Positions 17,881 through 25,806 of a stretch of 64,000 nt of DNA are shown here, piece by piece; position 1 is the first letter of the stretch, and every line of letters begins with the position of its first letter. The stretch lies in contig CAKSUT010000008.1 in the NCBI GenBank assembly GCA_934502885.1, positions 62,001 to 126,000 of the forward strand, read 5' to 3'. Position numbers and translations under genes: made by a program. The notes below the pieces were generated by a model. That model was given only the letters and a program-made list of their open reading frames with translations, did not search any database and had not been told where the DNA came from. The DNA is from an uncultured Eubacteriales bacterium (GTDB taxonomy: Bacteria > Bacillota > Clostridia > Oscillospirales > CAG-382).

Positions 17881-18669
17881 GTGAAAATCGGCGTCTTTGA
17901 TTCCGGCATGGGCGGACTTACCGTCCTTCATAAAGCGCTTGAGATGATACCGTATGCGGATTTTCTCTACTATGCCGACGAAAAGAACGTCCCCTACGGC
18001 GAAAAGAAGCGTGATGAAATAGTCGCTTTCGCCGACGAAGCGGTCGGATATATGGTGAAAAACGGAGTCGATGCCGTCGTCATTGCCTGCAATACCGCAA
18101 CAAGCTGCGCAATACGCTTTCTTCGTGAGAAGTACGGCATTCCCTTTGTCGGTATGGAGCCGGCGGTCAAGCTTGCCGTGGAAAAATACAGTGTTCCCGG
18201 AAAGAGAGTCCTTGTGACGGCAACTCCGCTCACCGTGCGTGAGGAAAAGCTCGCAAGGCTGATAGAGAAGGTAGACCCGTCGCACATCGCCGATACTCTT
18301 GCCCTTCCGGGACTTGTGCGCTTTGCGGAAAAGAATGAGTTCGAGTCGGCGGCAGTGGAGGAATACCTGAGAAAAAGCCTTGTGGGGTGCGATGTCGCAA
18401 ATTATTCGGCGGTTGTCCTCGGATGTACGCACTTCAACTATTTTAAGGATACTTTCCGCAGACTCTTTCCGCCGCAGACGGCGATTGTTGACGGCAGTGA
18501 GGGAACGGTGAAGAGACTTATGTCGCTCATGAAGCTCGACGAAAAGAATTACTCCGGCGCAAAGGGGCGAACCGAGTATTGCTTCTCGGGTGTGCCTTGC
18601 TCGCAGAGCGAGATTGAGAGAATAGATCTCATGCTTTCACGGCTCGGCAAAATGGAAAAAATCATGTGA
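17881..18669 (+). CDS. murI: Glutamate racemase
   Basis: 262 residues from the GTG at 17881, 8 bases after GGAGG. Another in-frame GTG at 17872 overlaps the ribosome binding site and is rejected. Both catalytic cysteines are visible, in ACNTATS (about residue 72) and VLGCTHF (about 181), plus the FDSGMGGLTV opening. It interconverts L- and D-glutamate to supply D-Glu for peptidoglycan in the cytoplasm. It follows queT after 33 bases and may share its transcript. Confidence 0.93.
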   Translation: MKIGVFDSGMGGLTVLHKALEMIPYADFLYYADEKNVPYGEKKRDEIVAFADEAVGYMVKNGVDAVVIACNTATSCAIRFLREKYGIPFVGMEPAVKLAVEKYSVPGKRVLVTATPLTVREEKLARLIEKVDPSHIADTLALPGLVRFAEKNEFESAAVEEYLRKSLVGCDVANYSAVVLGCTHFNYFKDTFRRLFPPQTAIVDGSEGTVKRLMSLMKLDEKNYSGAKGRTEYCFSGVPCSQSEIERIDLMLSRLGKMEKIM

Positions 18670-18734
18670 TACATGCCGTGAGACGGCGAAAACACTTTGA
18701 AATGTAAAAAAAACGTTAAAAAATATGTCAGTGC

Positions 18735-18763
18735 TTGACTTCACTTTACAATTGTGTTATAAT
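18735..18763 (+). promoter_or_regulatory. Promoter of the rpmG-secE-nusG-rplK-rplA operon
   Basis: TTGACT at 18735-18740 and TATAAT at 18758-18763 have a 17-base spacer. A ~95-base GC-rich leader follows before rpmG. Confidence 0.85.
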
Positions 18764-18865
18764 CTTTCTACCTCTGTATCGGCGCGGCGTAGGTAGGATC
18801 GCGGTGCGGCGTGTACAAATGAGGGAGGTAAACACACTTTATATTTACCGGGAGGTGCTTATTAA

Positions 18866-19015
18866 ATGAGAGTTAAGATCACTTTGGTCTGCAGCGAATG
18901 CAAGCAGAGAAACTACGATACCACAAAGAACAAGAAGAACGATCCCGATCGTATCGAAATTTCCAAGTATTGCAGATTCTGCCGCAAACATACTCCTCAC
19001 AAAGAGTCCAAGTAA
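18866..19015 (+). CDS. rpmG: 50S ribosomal protein L33
   Basis: 49 residues, ATG after GGGAGG. It has two CxxC pairs (VCSECKQ and YCRFCRK), so it is the zinc-binding form of L33. The position in front of secE is the standard one in Gram-positive bacteria. The end TPHKESK is typical of L33. Confidence 0.95.
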   Translation: MRVKITLVCSECKQRNYDTTKNKKNDPDRIEISKYCRFCRKHTPHKESK

Positions 19016-19053
19016 TAGGTAAGTGCAGCTTGAATTATTAAGGAGGTAAGACA

Positions 19054-19290
19054 ATGGCGGAAGTAAATGCAGAAAAGAAGCCCGGCTTCGGCGATAAGGT
19101 AAAGCGCTTCTTCAAGGACTACAAGAGTGAGTTCTTCAAGATAAGATGGGCAAACCCTGCCGAAACCCTTAACAAGTTCTATCTCGTTCTCGTTGCAATT
19201 GCGGTTATAGCCGTCGCCCTTTGGGGTCTCGACTGGCTCTTTAACTGGCTCTTTAATCAGGGCTTGCTGTCGCTCGCAGGACTTCTCTGA
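19054..19290 (+). CDS. secE: Preprotein translocase subunit SecE
   Basis: 78 residues with a basic amphipathic N-terminal part (FKDYKSEFFKIRWANPAET) and one C-terminal transmembrane helix. This is the usual single-helix Gram-positive SecE, which clamps SecY in the membrane. AAGGAGG precedes the ATG, and it lies between rpmG and nusG as expected. Confidence 0.93.
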   Translation: MAEVNAEKKPGFGDKVKRFFKDYKSEFFKIRWANPAETLNKFYLVLVAIAVIAVALWGLDWLFNWLFNQGLLSLAGLL

Positions 19291-19385
19291 TAATCGGAGA
19301 GGCTTTGCTCCTTTGAGGTTTGTGAGGCGTAAGCTTCATAACGGCGGCTGTCGGTTCAACTGTTGACGAAAGGAGTATTATCGCA

Positions 19386-19985
19386 ATGGCTAAAGAGGAA
19401 GAAGGAAAGTGGTACGTTCTTCATACCTATTCCGGCTATGAGAACAAGGTTGCCACGAATATCGCAAGAGTGGTTGAAAACAGGGGACTCGGTCATCTGA
19501 TATTTGAGACAAAAATCCCTCTCGAACCCGAATCGGACACACCTGTTGAGGAGGAAGAAGAGGAAGAGGCGGAAGTATCCTACTTCGACGATGAGGATGA
19601 AGATAAACCCAAGAAACCCAAGAGAGAAAAGAAAAAAGAAGAGTCCAAGCTCTTCCCCAGTTACGTTCTTGTCAGAATGATACTGAACGACGAAAGCTGG
19701 GCTGCCGTAAGAAACATAAGAGGCGTTACGGGATTTGTAGGTCCCGAATCGAAGCCGGTTCCCCTTTCCGAAGAGGAAATGGCGGCTCTCGGAGTTGAAA
19801 GCGGCACACCCGAGGTTGATTTCGCGGTGGGAGACAGCGTTACGGTCGTCAAGGGTCCGCTTGTCGGAGCTATGGTTACCGTAAAGGAGATAGATCTCGC
19901 AAAGGGTACTATCAAGGTGCAGGCGTTCTTCGCCGGTCGTGAGAGTACGGTCGAGATGGCTATCGACGACGTTGAACCCATCTGA
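19386..19985 (+). CDS. nusG: Transcription termination/antitermination factor NusG with a charged insert
   Basis: 199 residues. The NGN domain starts with KWYVLHTYSGYENKVA; the KOW domain ends the protein (VGDSVTVVKGPLVGAMVTV). Between NGN strands, around residues 46-85, lies an extra run of Glu/Asp followed by Lys (EEEEEEEAE, DDEDEDKPKKPK), about 40 residues not found in standard NusG. The segment right after it (KLFPSYVLVRM) returns to the conserved fold. NusG binds RNA polymerase and couples it to Rho or ribosomes; the insert would project from the NGN domain. Confidence 0.93.
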   Translation: MAKEEEGKWYVLHTYSGYENKVATNIARVVENRGLGHLIFETKIPLEPESDTPVEEEEEEEAEVSYFDDEDEDKPKKPKREKKKEESKLFPSYVLVRMILNDESWAAVRNIRGVTGFVGPESKPVPLSEEEMAALGVESGTPEVDFAVGDSVTVVKGPLVGAMVTVKEIDLAKGTIKVQAFFAGRESTVEMAIDDVEPI

Positions 19986-20135
19986 GTGATCTGAGTGACC
20001 GCAAAGGTTGCCTGTCTCGGCTTCAGGTCACGTACCTGACATTCGCAAAAGCATATCGGCGGCATTCACAGATTATCGCACGTTTTGCCAAGTGCGGTGT
20101 TATCGGTTTGCCGCAAGCAGCAATATAAAAGCTGC

Positions 20136-20173
20136 TGTGGGAGGGAATTTTTCCCGAAATTATTTTTACCACA
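20136..20173 (+). promoter_or_regulatory. Probable ribosomal protein L1-binding leader of rplK-rplA
   Basis: TGTGG (20136-20140) can pair with CCACA (20169-20173), with an inner stem GGGA/TCCC (20143-20146 with 20152-20155). The conserved TGTGGGAGGG in front of rplK resembles the mRNA mimic of the L1 rRNA site by which L1 represses its own operon in Firmicutes. The function is inferred from position and structure. Confidence 0.5.
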
Positions 20174-20191
20174 TTCGGAGGTGTATTCAAA

Positions 20192-20617
20192 ATGGCAAAG
20201 AAAATAGTTGCTTACGTAAAATTGCAGATTCCGGCAGGAAAGGCGCTTCCCGCACCGCCTGTAGGTCCCGCACTCGGTCAGCACGGCGTTAACATCGCCG
20301 GCTTCGTTAAGGAGTTCAACGAAAAGACAAAGAAGGATATGGGTCTTATAATCCCCGTAGTTATCACTATCTACGCAGACCGTTCCTTCACCTTTATCAC
20401 CAAGACTCCTCCGGCAGCAGTCCTCATCAAGAAGGCTTGCAACATCGAAAGCGGTTCCGGCGAACCCAACAAGACCAAGGTGGCTACCATCACAAGAGAA
20501 CAGTGCAGAAAAATCGGCGAACAGAAAATGGCTGACCTCAACGCAGCATCCGTTGAAGCGGCAGCAAGCATGATCGCAGGTACTGCTCGCAGCATGGGCG
20601 TCACTGTAGTTGACTGA
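20192..20617 (+). CDS. rplK: 50S ribosomal protein L11
   Basis: 141 residues, the normal length. The N-terminal domain has the conserved [20 protein letters not shown] and [13 protein letters not shown]; the C-terminal rRNA-binding domain ends with [22 protein letters not shown] site precedes the ATG. L11 forms the stalk base of the 50S subunit and the binding site for translational GTPases. Confidence 0.97.
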   Translation: MAKKIVAYVKLQIPAGKALPAPPVGPALGQHGVNIAGFVKEFNEKTKKDMGLIIPVVITIYADRSFTFITKTPPAAVLIKKACNIESGSGEPNKTKVATITREQCRKIGEQKMADLNAASVEAAASMIAGTARSMGVTVVD

Positions 20618-20633
20618 TTAGGAGGGTACGCAG

Positions 20634-21326
20634 ATGAACAGAGGTAAGAAATATATAGAGAGCGCAAAGCTCATAGACAGAACCAAGGCTTACGAGCCCG
20701 ATGAGGCACTTGCACTCGTTTGCAAGACCGCTTCCGCAAAGTTCGACGAAACGGTTGAAATGCACATGAGACTCGGTGTTGACTCCCGTCACGCCGATCA
20801 GCAGGTAAGAGGTGCCGTTGTACTTCCCAACGGTACAGGTAAGACTGTCCGTACACTCGTATTCGCAAAGGGCGACCACGCAAAGGCTGCTGAGGCTGCC
20901 GGCGCAGACTACGTAGGCGCTGAGGATTTCGTACAGAAGATTCAGCAGGAGAACTGGTTTGAGTTCGACGTTGTTATCGCGACTCCCGACATGATGGGCG
21001 TTATCGGCCGTCTCGGTAAGGTTCTCGGTCCTAAGGGACTCATGCCTAACCCTAAGGCCGGTACTGTTACAATGGACGTTGCCAAGGCTGTTAACGACGC
21101 TAAGGCAGGTAAGATAGAGTACCGTCTCGACAAGCAGAACATTATCCACTGCCCCATCGGCAAGGCTTCCTTCGGCCCTGAAAAGCTCAATGAGAACTTC
21201 TCCGCTCTCGTTGACGCTATCGTTAAGGCAAAGCCGGCGGCAGCAAAGGGTCAGTACATCAAGAGCTGCTCCGTTGCCTCCACAATGGGTCCGGGCGTAA
21301 AGGTAAGCTCCGCAAAGATGCTCTAA
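20634..21326 (+). CDS. rplA: 50S ribosomal protein L1
   Basis: 230 residues, ATG after AGGAGG and 16 bases after rplK. Conserved blocks include [31 protein letters not shown] and the C-terminal [14 protein letters not shown] end. It builds the L1 stalk and probably represses this operon through the leader upstream of rplK. A strong terminator follows, so rplJ-rplL do not continue the operon. Confidence 0.97.
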   Translation: MNRGKKYIESAKLIDRTKAYEPDEALALVCKTASAKFDETVEMHMRLGVDSRHADQQVRGAVVLPNGTGKTVRTLVFAKGDHAKAAEAAGADYVGAEDFVQKIQQENWFEFDVVIATPDMMGVIGRLGKVLGPKGLMPNPKAGTVTMDVAKAVNDAKAGKIEYRLDKQNIIHCPIGKASFGPEKLNENFSALVDAIVKAKPAAAKGQYIKSCSVASTMGPGVKVSSAKML

Positions 21327-21343
21327 TCCTTAGATTAAGGTGC

Positions 21344-21376
21344 AAAAACTCCGCAGATTTTCTGCGGAGTTTTTTT
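21344..21376 (+). terminator. Intrinsic terminator of the rplK-rplA operon
   Basis: A 10-bp perfect stem (21348-21357 with 21361-21370) with a TTT loop is followed by six T residues. Confidence 0.93.
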
Positions 21377-21418
21377 GCGTCGGAAGAGCTTTTTACGTGC
21401 GGTTTGAAGAGTGACGAT

Positions 21419-21466
21419 ATACCATATATTGTATGCATATTCAAAAAAAGATACTAAATATCGGTA
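21419..21466. promoter_or_regulatory. Distal pair of NrdR-like boxes
   Basis: ATACCATATATTGTAT (21419-21434) matches the NrdR box pattern acaCwAtATaTwGtgt at about 14 of 16 positions. A weaker copy at 21451-21466 starts 32 bp further on. The pair lies far (~270 bp) upstream of the nrdD promoter, so its role is uncertain. Otherwise the AT-rich stretch 21377-21684 holds no recognisable gene. Confidence 0.4.
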
Positions 21467-21684
21467 ATTTGACCTCTGAAATATGCCTCGAAAAGGCTTT
21501 CGAAAAAAAATAATGAAATGTTTTCCGTATAGTCAAAGTTTGTGGGAAACGATGAATTTTTTCTCTTTGCAATTTTATCCTTGACAGCGCAAACGGCGGT
21601 AAATGGGAGTTTCCGCGAAAGTGCGCTCTCCGACAAAGAAGCGCTTTACACCCTTTTCTTGTGCATTATTCACAGAAACGCTGC

Positions 21685-21731
21685 CTACTATATATGGAGT
21701 CGGTCGGGACAAATCCGCCTATATATTGAAA
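21685..21731. promoter_or_regulatory. Proximal pair of NrdR-like boxes upstream of nrdD
   Basis: Two CTATATAT-cored 16-mers (21685-21700 and 21716-21731) lie exactly 31 bp apart, three helical turns. They end 7 bases before the -35 box of the nrdD promoter. Paired NrdR boxes with 31-32 bp periodicity are the normal operator of ribonucleotide reductase genes. The copies match the consensus at roughly 13 and 10 of 16 positions. Confidence 0.55.
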
Positions 21732-21738
21732 ATTGTAC

Positions 21739-21767
21739 TTGACAAATACACACGATTGTGGTATCAT
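21739..21767 (+). promoter_or_regulatory. nrdD promoter
   Basis: TTGACA (21739-21744), 17-base spacer and TATCAT (21762-21767), about 57 bases before the nrdD start. Confidence 0.85.
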
Positions 21768-21823
21768 ATATCATGTTCCGGAGCGAACCGTATGTAAATA
21801 ACAGATCTGAAAGGACGTTTGCA

Positions 21824-24091
21824 ATGATTGCAAAGATAAGGAAGAGAAACGGCGAGATTGCCGACTTTGACGCACTCAAAATCAGAGCCGCCATGAGTAA
21901 GGCGAACAAGGCGACGGGAGGAGAAGAGATCTCCGATGAAACCCTCGATTGCCTCACACGCCAGGTAACGGCGGCAATTCCCGACAACGACGACGTTTCC
22001 GTCGAGGATATTCAGGATATCGTCGAGGAAATGCTCATTCAGGCTGGCTTTGCAAAGACAGCCAAGGCGTATATACTCTACCGTGCCGAGCACAATAAGG
22101 TTCGTCAGGCGGAGAGCGATCTCATGGATATATATAAGGTACTCACTTTCTCGGGTGCCGAGGATTCCGATATGAAGCGCGAGAACGCAAATATCGACGC
22201 CGACACCGCAATGGGTACGATGCTCAAGTACGGCTCCGAGGGTGCTAAGTACTTCGTCGATAACTACATCCTTCCCAAGGACGTTGCGGCGGCGCACATA
22301 AACGGTGATATCCACATCCATGATAAGGATTTCTATATGCTCACCGAGACCTGCTGCCAGATAAACCTTCTCAAGCTCTTCAAGAACGGTTTTTCGACAG
22401 GTCACGGATATCTCCGTGAGCCGAACAGCATAATAAGCTACTCCGCTCTTGCTTGTATAGCAATTCAGGCGAACCAGAACGAGATGCACGGAGGTCAGTC
22501 GATTCCCAACTTCGACTACTGCATGGCTCCCGGCGTTGCCAAGACCTACAGAAAAGAATTCCGCCGTCAGCTCACAAACTGCCTCGAGTTCCGCTTTGGA
22601 GTATCTCCCGAGAAGGCAAAGGAGATAAGTGAGAGAATCAAGGCTGAGGAGGATCCGGCAATATGCCTCGACGGCCGTGAGGACACGAGAATATACCTTC
22701 GCCGTGTGCTTGACGGCGTTGTCCCCGAGAGCGAGATAGATGCCGCGTCCGATCTCGTATGCGACACAGCCTTCAAGGAGACCGACCGCTCCGCATACCA
22801 GGCAATGGAAGCGTTTATACACAACCTCAACACCATGAACTCCCGTGCCGGAGCGCAGGTTCCGTTCTCTTCGATAAACTACGGTACAGACACCTCCTCA
22901 GAGGCGCGCATGGTAATGAGAAATATTCTTCTTGCCACCGACGCCGGACTCGGAAACGGAGAGACTCCCATATTCCCGGTTCAGATATTCAAGGTCAAGG
23001 AGGGCGTCAACTACAACGAAGACGACCCCAACTACGACCTCTTCAAGCTTGCGATAAAAACCTCCGCAAAGAGGCTTTTCCCCAACTTCAGCTTCCTCGA
23101 CGCTCCATTCAACCTTGCATACTACCGTGAGGGAGATCCCGACACCGAGGTCGCATACATGGGATGCCGTACGAGAGTTCTCGGCAACAACTACGACAAG
23201 ACACGCCAGACCACAAGCGGCAGAGGAAACCTCTCGTTCACCTCAATCAACCTTCCGAGAATAGCCATAGAGTCCAAGGGCAATATCGATAAGTTCTACA
23301 GCATACTCGACAAGAGAATGGAGCTTGTGTTCCGTCAGCTCATTAACCGTTTCAAGATACAGTGCTCCAAGACCGTTAAGAATTACCCCTTCCTTATGGG
23401 TCAGGGCGTTTGGATAGACTCGGATAAGCTCGGCGAGAACGACAGCGTAGCAGAAGTACTCAAGAACGGTACGCTCAGCGTCGGTTTCATAGGACTTGCC
23501 GAAACGCTCAAGGCGCTTACCGGCAAGCACCACGGTGAGAGTGAGGACAGCCAGAAGCTCGGACTTGAAATAATCACCTACATGAGAGAGAAGTGCGACT
23601 CCGAGTCGAACAAAACCGGACTTAACTTCACCCTCCTTGCAACTCCGGCTGAGGGACTTTCGGGACGTTTCGTAAAGATTGATAAGAAGCGCTTCGGCAT
23701 AATTGAGGGTGTGACCGACCGTGACTACTACACAAACTCGTTCCACGTTCCCGTATATTACCCCATAACGGCGGCGAAGAAGATAGCTCTCGAAGCACCG
23801 TATCATGCACTCACAAACGCAGGTCACATAAGCTACGTCGAGCTTGACGGCGACACGACCAAGAATCCCGAGGCGTTTGAGGCGATAATACGTTGCATGA
23901 AAGAGGCTGGAATCGGCTACGGTTCGGTAAACCACCCGGTTGACAGAGACCCTGTGTGCGGCTTTACGGGCGTTATAGACGACGTTTGTCCCCGTTGCGG
24001 ACGCCGTGAGGGAGAAGAAATAAGCCTCGAAAAGCTTGCGGAGCTTCGAAAAAAGTTCCCCTCCGTTCCAACTTTCTACGGTCTCGAATGA
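21824..24091 (+). CDS. nrdD: Anaerobic ribonucleoside-triphosphate reductase, catalytic part lacking the glycyl-radical domain
   Basis: 755 residues from the ATG at 21824 (AAAGGA upstream; an upstream in-frame start lies inside the promoter). Residues 1-90 are an ATP-cone (IAKIRKRNGEIADFDALKI). The ten-stranded barrel follows with typical MGCRTRV and INGDIHIHDKDFY-like blocks. Near the end is a zinc-site region (VCGFTGVIDDVCPRCGRRE) in which only three cysteines are visible. Instead of the expected C-terminal RxTGYL glycyl-radical segment, the protein ends with about 23 unrelated residues (AELRKKFPSVPTFYGLE). That missing segment is encoded by the next gene. Class III enzymes reduce NTPs to dNTPs under anaerobiosis. 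Confidence 0.93.
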   Translation: MIAKIRKRNGEIADFDALKIRAAMSKANKATGGEEISDETLDCLTRQVTAAIPDNDDVSVEDIQDIVEEMLIQAGFAKTAKAYILYRAEHNKVRQAESDLMDIYKVLTFSGAEDSDMKRENANIDADTAMGTMLKYGSEGAKYFVDNYILPKDVAAAHINGDIHIHDKDFYMLTETCCQINLLKLFKNGFSTGHGYLREPNSIISYSALACIAIQANQNEMHGGQSIPNFDYCMAPGVAKTYRKEFRRQLTNCLEFRFGVSPEKAKEISERIKAEEDPAICLDGREDTRIYLRRVLDGVVPESEIDAASDLVCDTAFKETDRSAYQAMEAFIHNLNTMNSRAGAQVPFSSINYGTDTSSEARMVMRNILLATDAGLGNGETPIFPVQIFKVKEGVNYNEDDPNYDLFKLAIKTSAKRLFPNFSFLDAPFNLAYYREGDPDTEVAYMGCRTRVLGNNYDKTRQTTSGRGNLSFTSINLPRIAIESKGNIDKFYSILDKRMELVFRQLINRFKIQCSKTVKNYPFLMGQGVWIDSDKLGENDSVAEVLKNGTLSVGFIGLAETLKALTGKHHGESEDSQKLGLEIITYMREKCDSESNKTGLNFTLLATPAEGLSGRFVKIDKKRFGIIEGVTDRDYYTNSFHVPVYYPITAAKKIALEAPYHALTNAGHISYVELDGDTTKNPEAFEAIIRCMKEAGIGYGSVNHPVDRDPVCGFTGVIDDVCPRCGRREGEEISLEKLAELRKKFPSVPTFYGLE

Positions 24092-24146
24092 TAAATAAAC
24101 GCACAAATTAAATTGATATATCGATTACACAGAAAGGAAATGACAT

Positions 24147-24302
24147 ATGAACAAGGTTATAGTATCCGAAAACAAGACTGTCGGAAAGGACATCGGTTTT
24201 GAGAGAATCCGCAGAATCACGGGATATCTCGTAGGCACAACAGACCGTTTCAACAACGCAAAGCGTGCAGAAGAAAGAGACCGTGTAAAGCATGGTATCT
24301 GA
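24147..24302 (+). CDS. Stand-alone NrdD glycyl-radical domain (51 residues)
   Basis: ATG at 24147 with AGAAAGGAA about 8 bases upstream, 55 bases after the nrdD stop. Residues 17-51 (GFERIRRITGYLVGTTDRF, then NNAKRAEERDRVKHG) are the C-terminal glycyl-radical segment of class III NrdD, with the radical glycine at about residue 26. The first 16 residues are an extra leader. Its own start and ribosome binding site, and the intact nrdD stop with a non-homologous tail, argue that this is a true gene rather than a frameshift. By analogy with YfiD/GrcA for pyruvate formate-lyase, it should dock into NrdD and carry the radical installed by NrdG. Its last 11 bases overlap nrdG. Confidence 0.85.
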   Translation: MNKVIVSENKTVGKDIGFERIRRITGYLVGTTDRFNNAKRAEERDRVKHGI

Positions 24303-24819
24303 GAGTTCGGATAAGACTCTCGCAGAAAATGAATTAAGGATTGCCGGGGTAGAGCGTGAGTCCATAGTGGACGGCCCCGGCATACGCTATGTCCTCTTTG
24401 TTCAGGGGTGTCCGCATCATTGCCCGGGATGCCACAATCCGGCGACCCACGACTTTGACGGCGGATATACCGACACCGTGGAGAACATTTTCCGCGATTT
24501 CTGCGAGAATCCCATACTCACGGGTATGACGCTGTCCGGCGGCGAGCCTATGTGCCGGGTAAAGCCGCTTCTTAAGCTTGCGAGAATGGTGCGCGAAAAG
24601 AAGAAGGACATCGTTATATACACGGGGTATACAATAGAGGAGCTTGCCGAAAGGGCAAAGAAAGAGCCTGAGGTCGCGGAGCTTCTTATGACCGCGCGCC
24701 TTGTCGTTGACGGACCGTTCGTCGAGGATAAGCGCGACCTTTCGCTTGTGTTCCGCGGAAGCGGAAATCAGAGGCTGCTTTACGCCGACGATATCAGAAA
24801 AGCACTCGGAAAAGATTAA
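24292..24819 (+). CDS. nrdG: Anaerobic ribonucleotide reductase activating enzyme
   Basis: 175 residues; the ATG overlaps the end of the glycyl-radical gene, implying translational coupling. The radical SAM motif is QGCPHHCPGC (CxxxCxxC) at about residues 39-48, followed by TLSGGEPM, the SAM-binding GGE motif. It generates the glycyl radical with SAM and reduced flavodoxin or ferredoxin. Here its substrate must be the separate 51-residue protein, alone or in complex with NrdD. Confidence 0.93.
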   Translation: MVSESSDKTLAENELRIAGVERESIVDGPGIRYVLFVQGCPHHCPGCHNPATHDFDGGYTDTVENIFRDFCENPILTGMTLSGGEPMCRVKPLLKLARMVREKKKDIVIYTGYTIEELAERAKKEPEVAELLMTARLVVDGPFVEDKRDLSLVFRGSGNQRLLYADDIRKALGKD

Positions 24820-24823
24820 AAAC

Positions 24824-24865
24824 AAAGCCGTACCATCGGGAATAAACCTTTGGTGCGGCTTTTTG
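24824..24865. terminator. Terminator between convergent nrdG and araC-type gene
   Basis: A 12-bp stem (24824-24835 with 24851-24862, one wobble pair) has T-runs on both strands (TTTTT on plus; a TTTGTTTTT stretch on minus), so it probably serves both genes. Confidence 0.85.
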
Positions 24866-25693
24866 TTATTTGCCTGCGGAGATACTTCGTATTTTCCTGT
24901 ACTTTGCCGGCGACAGCGACGTAATCTTCTTAAACACCCTTGAAAAATAGTTTGTGTCCGCGATTCCCACCGCCTCTCCGACTCGGCTCACCGAAAGAGA
25001 GGTGTTTTTCAGAAGATCCTTCGCTTTGTCGATTTTGGTGCGGATAATGTAGGCGCGGAGCGGCATTCCGACAGTTTCGCTGAAAATATGCTCGAAGCGG
25101 CTTTTGCTCATACAGCACATGGCGGCATACTCATCGGCACTGAGATTTTCGTCGTAGTGCCTGTTTATGTGATTTACGACCGCAGACAGACCGTCCGCAG
25201 CCTTTCTTCCGGCGTCGCCGCACAGAACCGCTTTTGACATAAACGACAGCGCAAGAAAAAAATAACCGTCGCACACATCCCTGAAAGAGTCTCCGAGTTC
25301 CTTTGATGTCACCATGCTCTCAAGCGCGGACAGCAGTGCGGCTTCATCGCCGAAACGGAAGTGCGAAAGTCCGAGAAGCCCGAGCGTTCCGAGATATTCC
25401 GCACATCCTCTGCCCGTGAAATGTATCCAGAGAGACTCCGACCTGTCCTTTCGGAAAAACGAATACTCCTGCCTCTCGTTCGGTCTGTAGAGTACGGCGT
25501 CTCCGCTGTATGCCTCGATAACCTCGCCGTTTACGACAGCGGTGCAGTGTCCCTTCATTATGCAGAGCATATGGTAGTCCACTCTGCCGTTGGGACGAAC
25601 CGTGCGGTAATCCGCGTCGTCGAGAATCTGTATGCCGCAGTTGTTGACATGAACGTACTTCTCTGAAAGTCCCTCACTGCTTATTATCGCCAT
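24866..25693 (-). CDS. AraC-family transcriptional regulator of the amino-sugar cluster
   Basis: 275 residues; GGAG precedes the ATG at 25693. The N-terminal ~150 residues are a cupin-like ligand-binding domain (DYHMLCIMKGHCTAVVNGE, GDAVLYRPNE). The C-terminal ~100 residues have two helix-turn-helix motifs, ending YFSRVFKKITSLSPAKYRK, the AraC signature. It is divergent from the 25874-31032 operon, whose promoter region holds a 21-bp-spaced direct repeat, so it most likely activates that operon in response to a sugar. Confidence 0.87.
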   Translation of the reverse strand: MAIISSEGLSEKYVHVNNCGIQILDDADYRTVRPNGRVDYHMLCIMKGHCTAVVNGEVIEAYSGDAVLYRPNERQEYSFFRKDRSESLWIHFTGRGCAEYLGTLGLLGLSHFRFGDEAALLSALESMVTSKELGDSFRDVCDGYFFLALSFMSKAVLCGDAGRKAADGLSAVVNHINRHYDENLSADEYAAMCCMSKSRFEHIFSETVGMPLRAYIIRTKIDKAKDLLKNTSLSVSRVGEAVGIADTNYFSRVFKKITSLSPAKYRKIRSISAGK

Positions 25694-25768
25694 ATTCGTT
25701 CTCCTTTCGTACCGTGTTTCGGATATTATACTTCAGTGCAGATGTATTTTCAAGCGGCAAAGTGTAAA

Positions 25769-25803
25769 TTTGGCAGGATTGTGCTTATTTTTGACAGGAT
25801 TGT
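25769..25803. promoter_or_regulatory. Direct-repeat operator (21-bp period), probable AraC-type site
   Basis: TTTGGCAGGATTGT (25769-25782) and TTTGACAGGATTGT (25790-25803) differ at one position and are offset by exactly 21 bp, two helical turns. This is the classical arrangement of AraC half-sites. The proximal copy abuts the -35 region of the promoter at 25807-25835. Confidence 0.7.
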
Positions 25804-25806
25804 CGA

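Noticed and set aside
18670..18700. Small GCCGT/ACGGC hairpin after murI as a terminator
   Set aside because: The stem is only 5 bp and no T-run follows.
24091..24147. Sequencing frameshift as the explanation of the split NrdD
   Set aside because: The large chain continues for about 23 non-homologous residues to its stop, a 55-base spacer with a ribosome binding site follows, and the small gene has an extra leader; no single indel joins the two frames.
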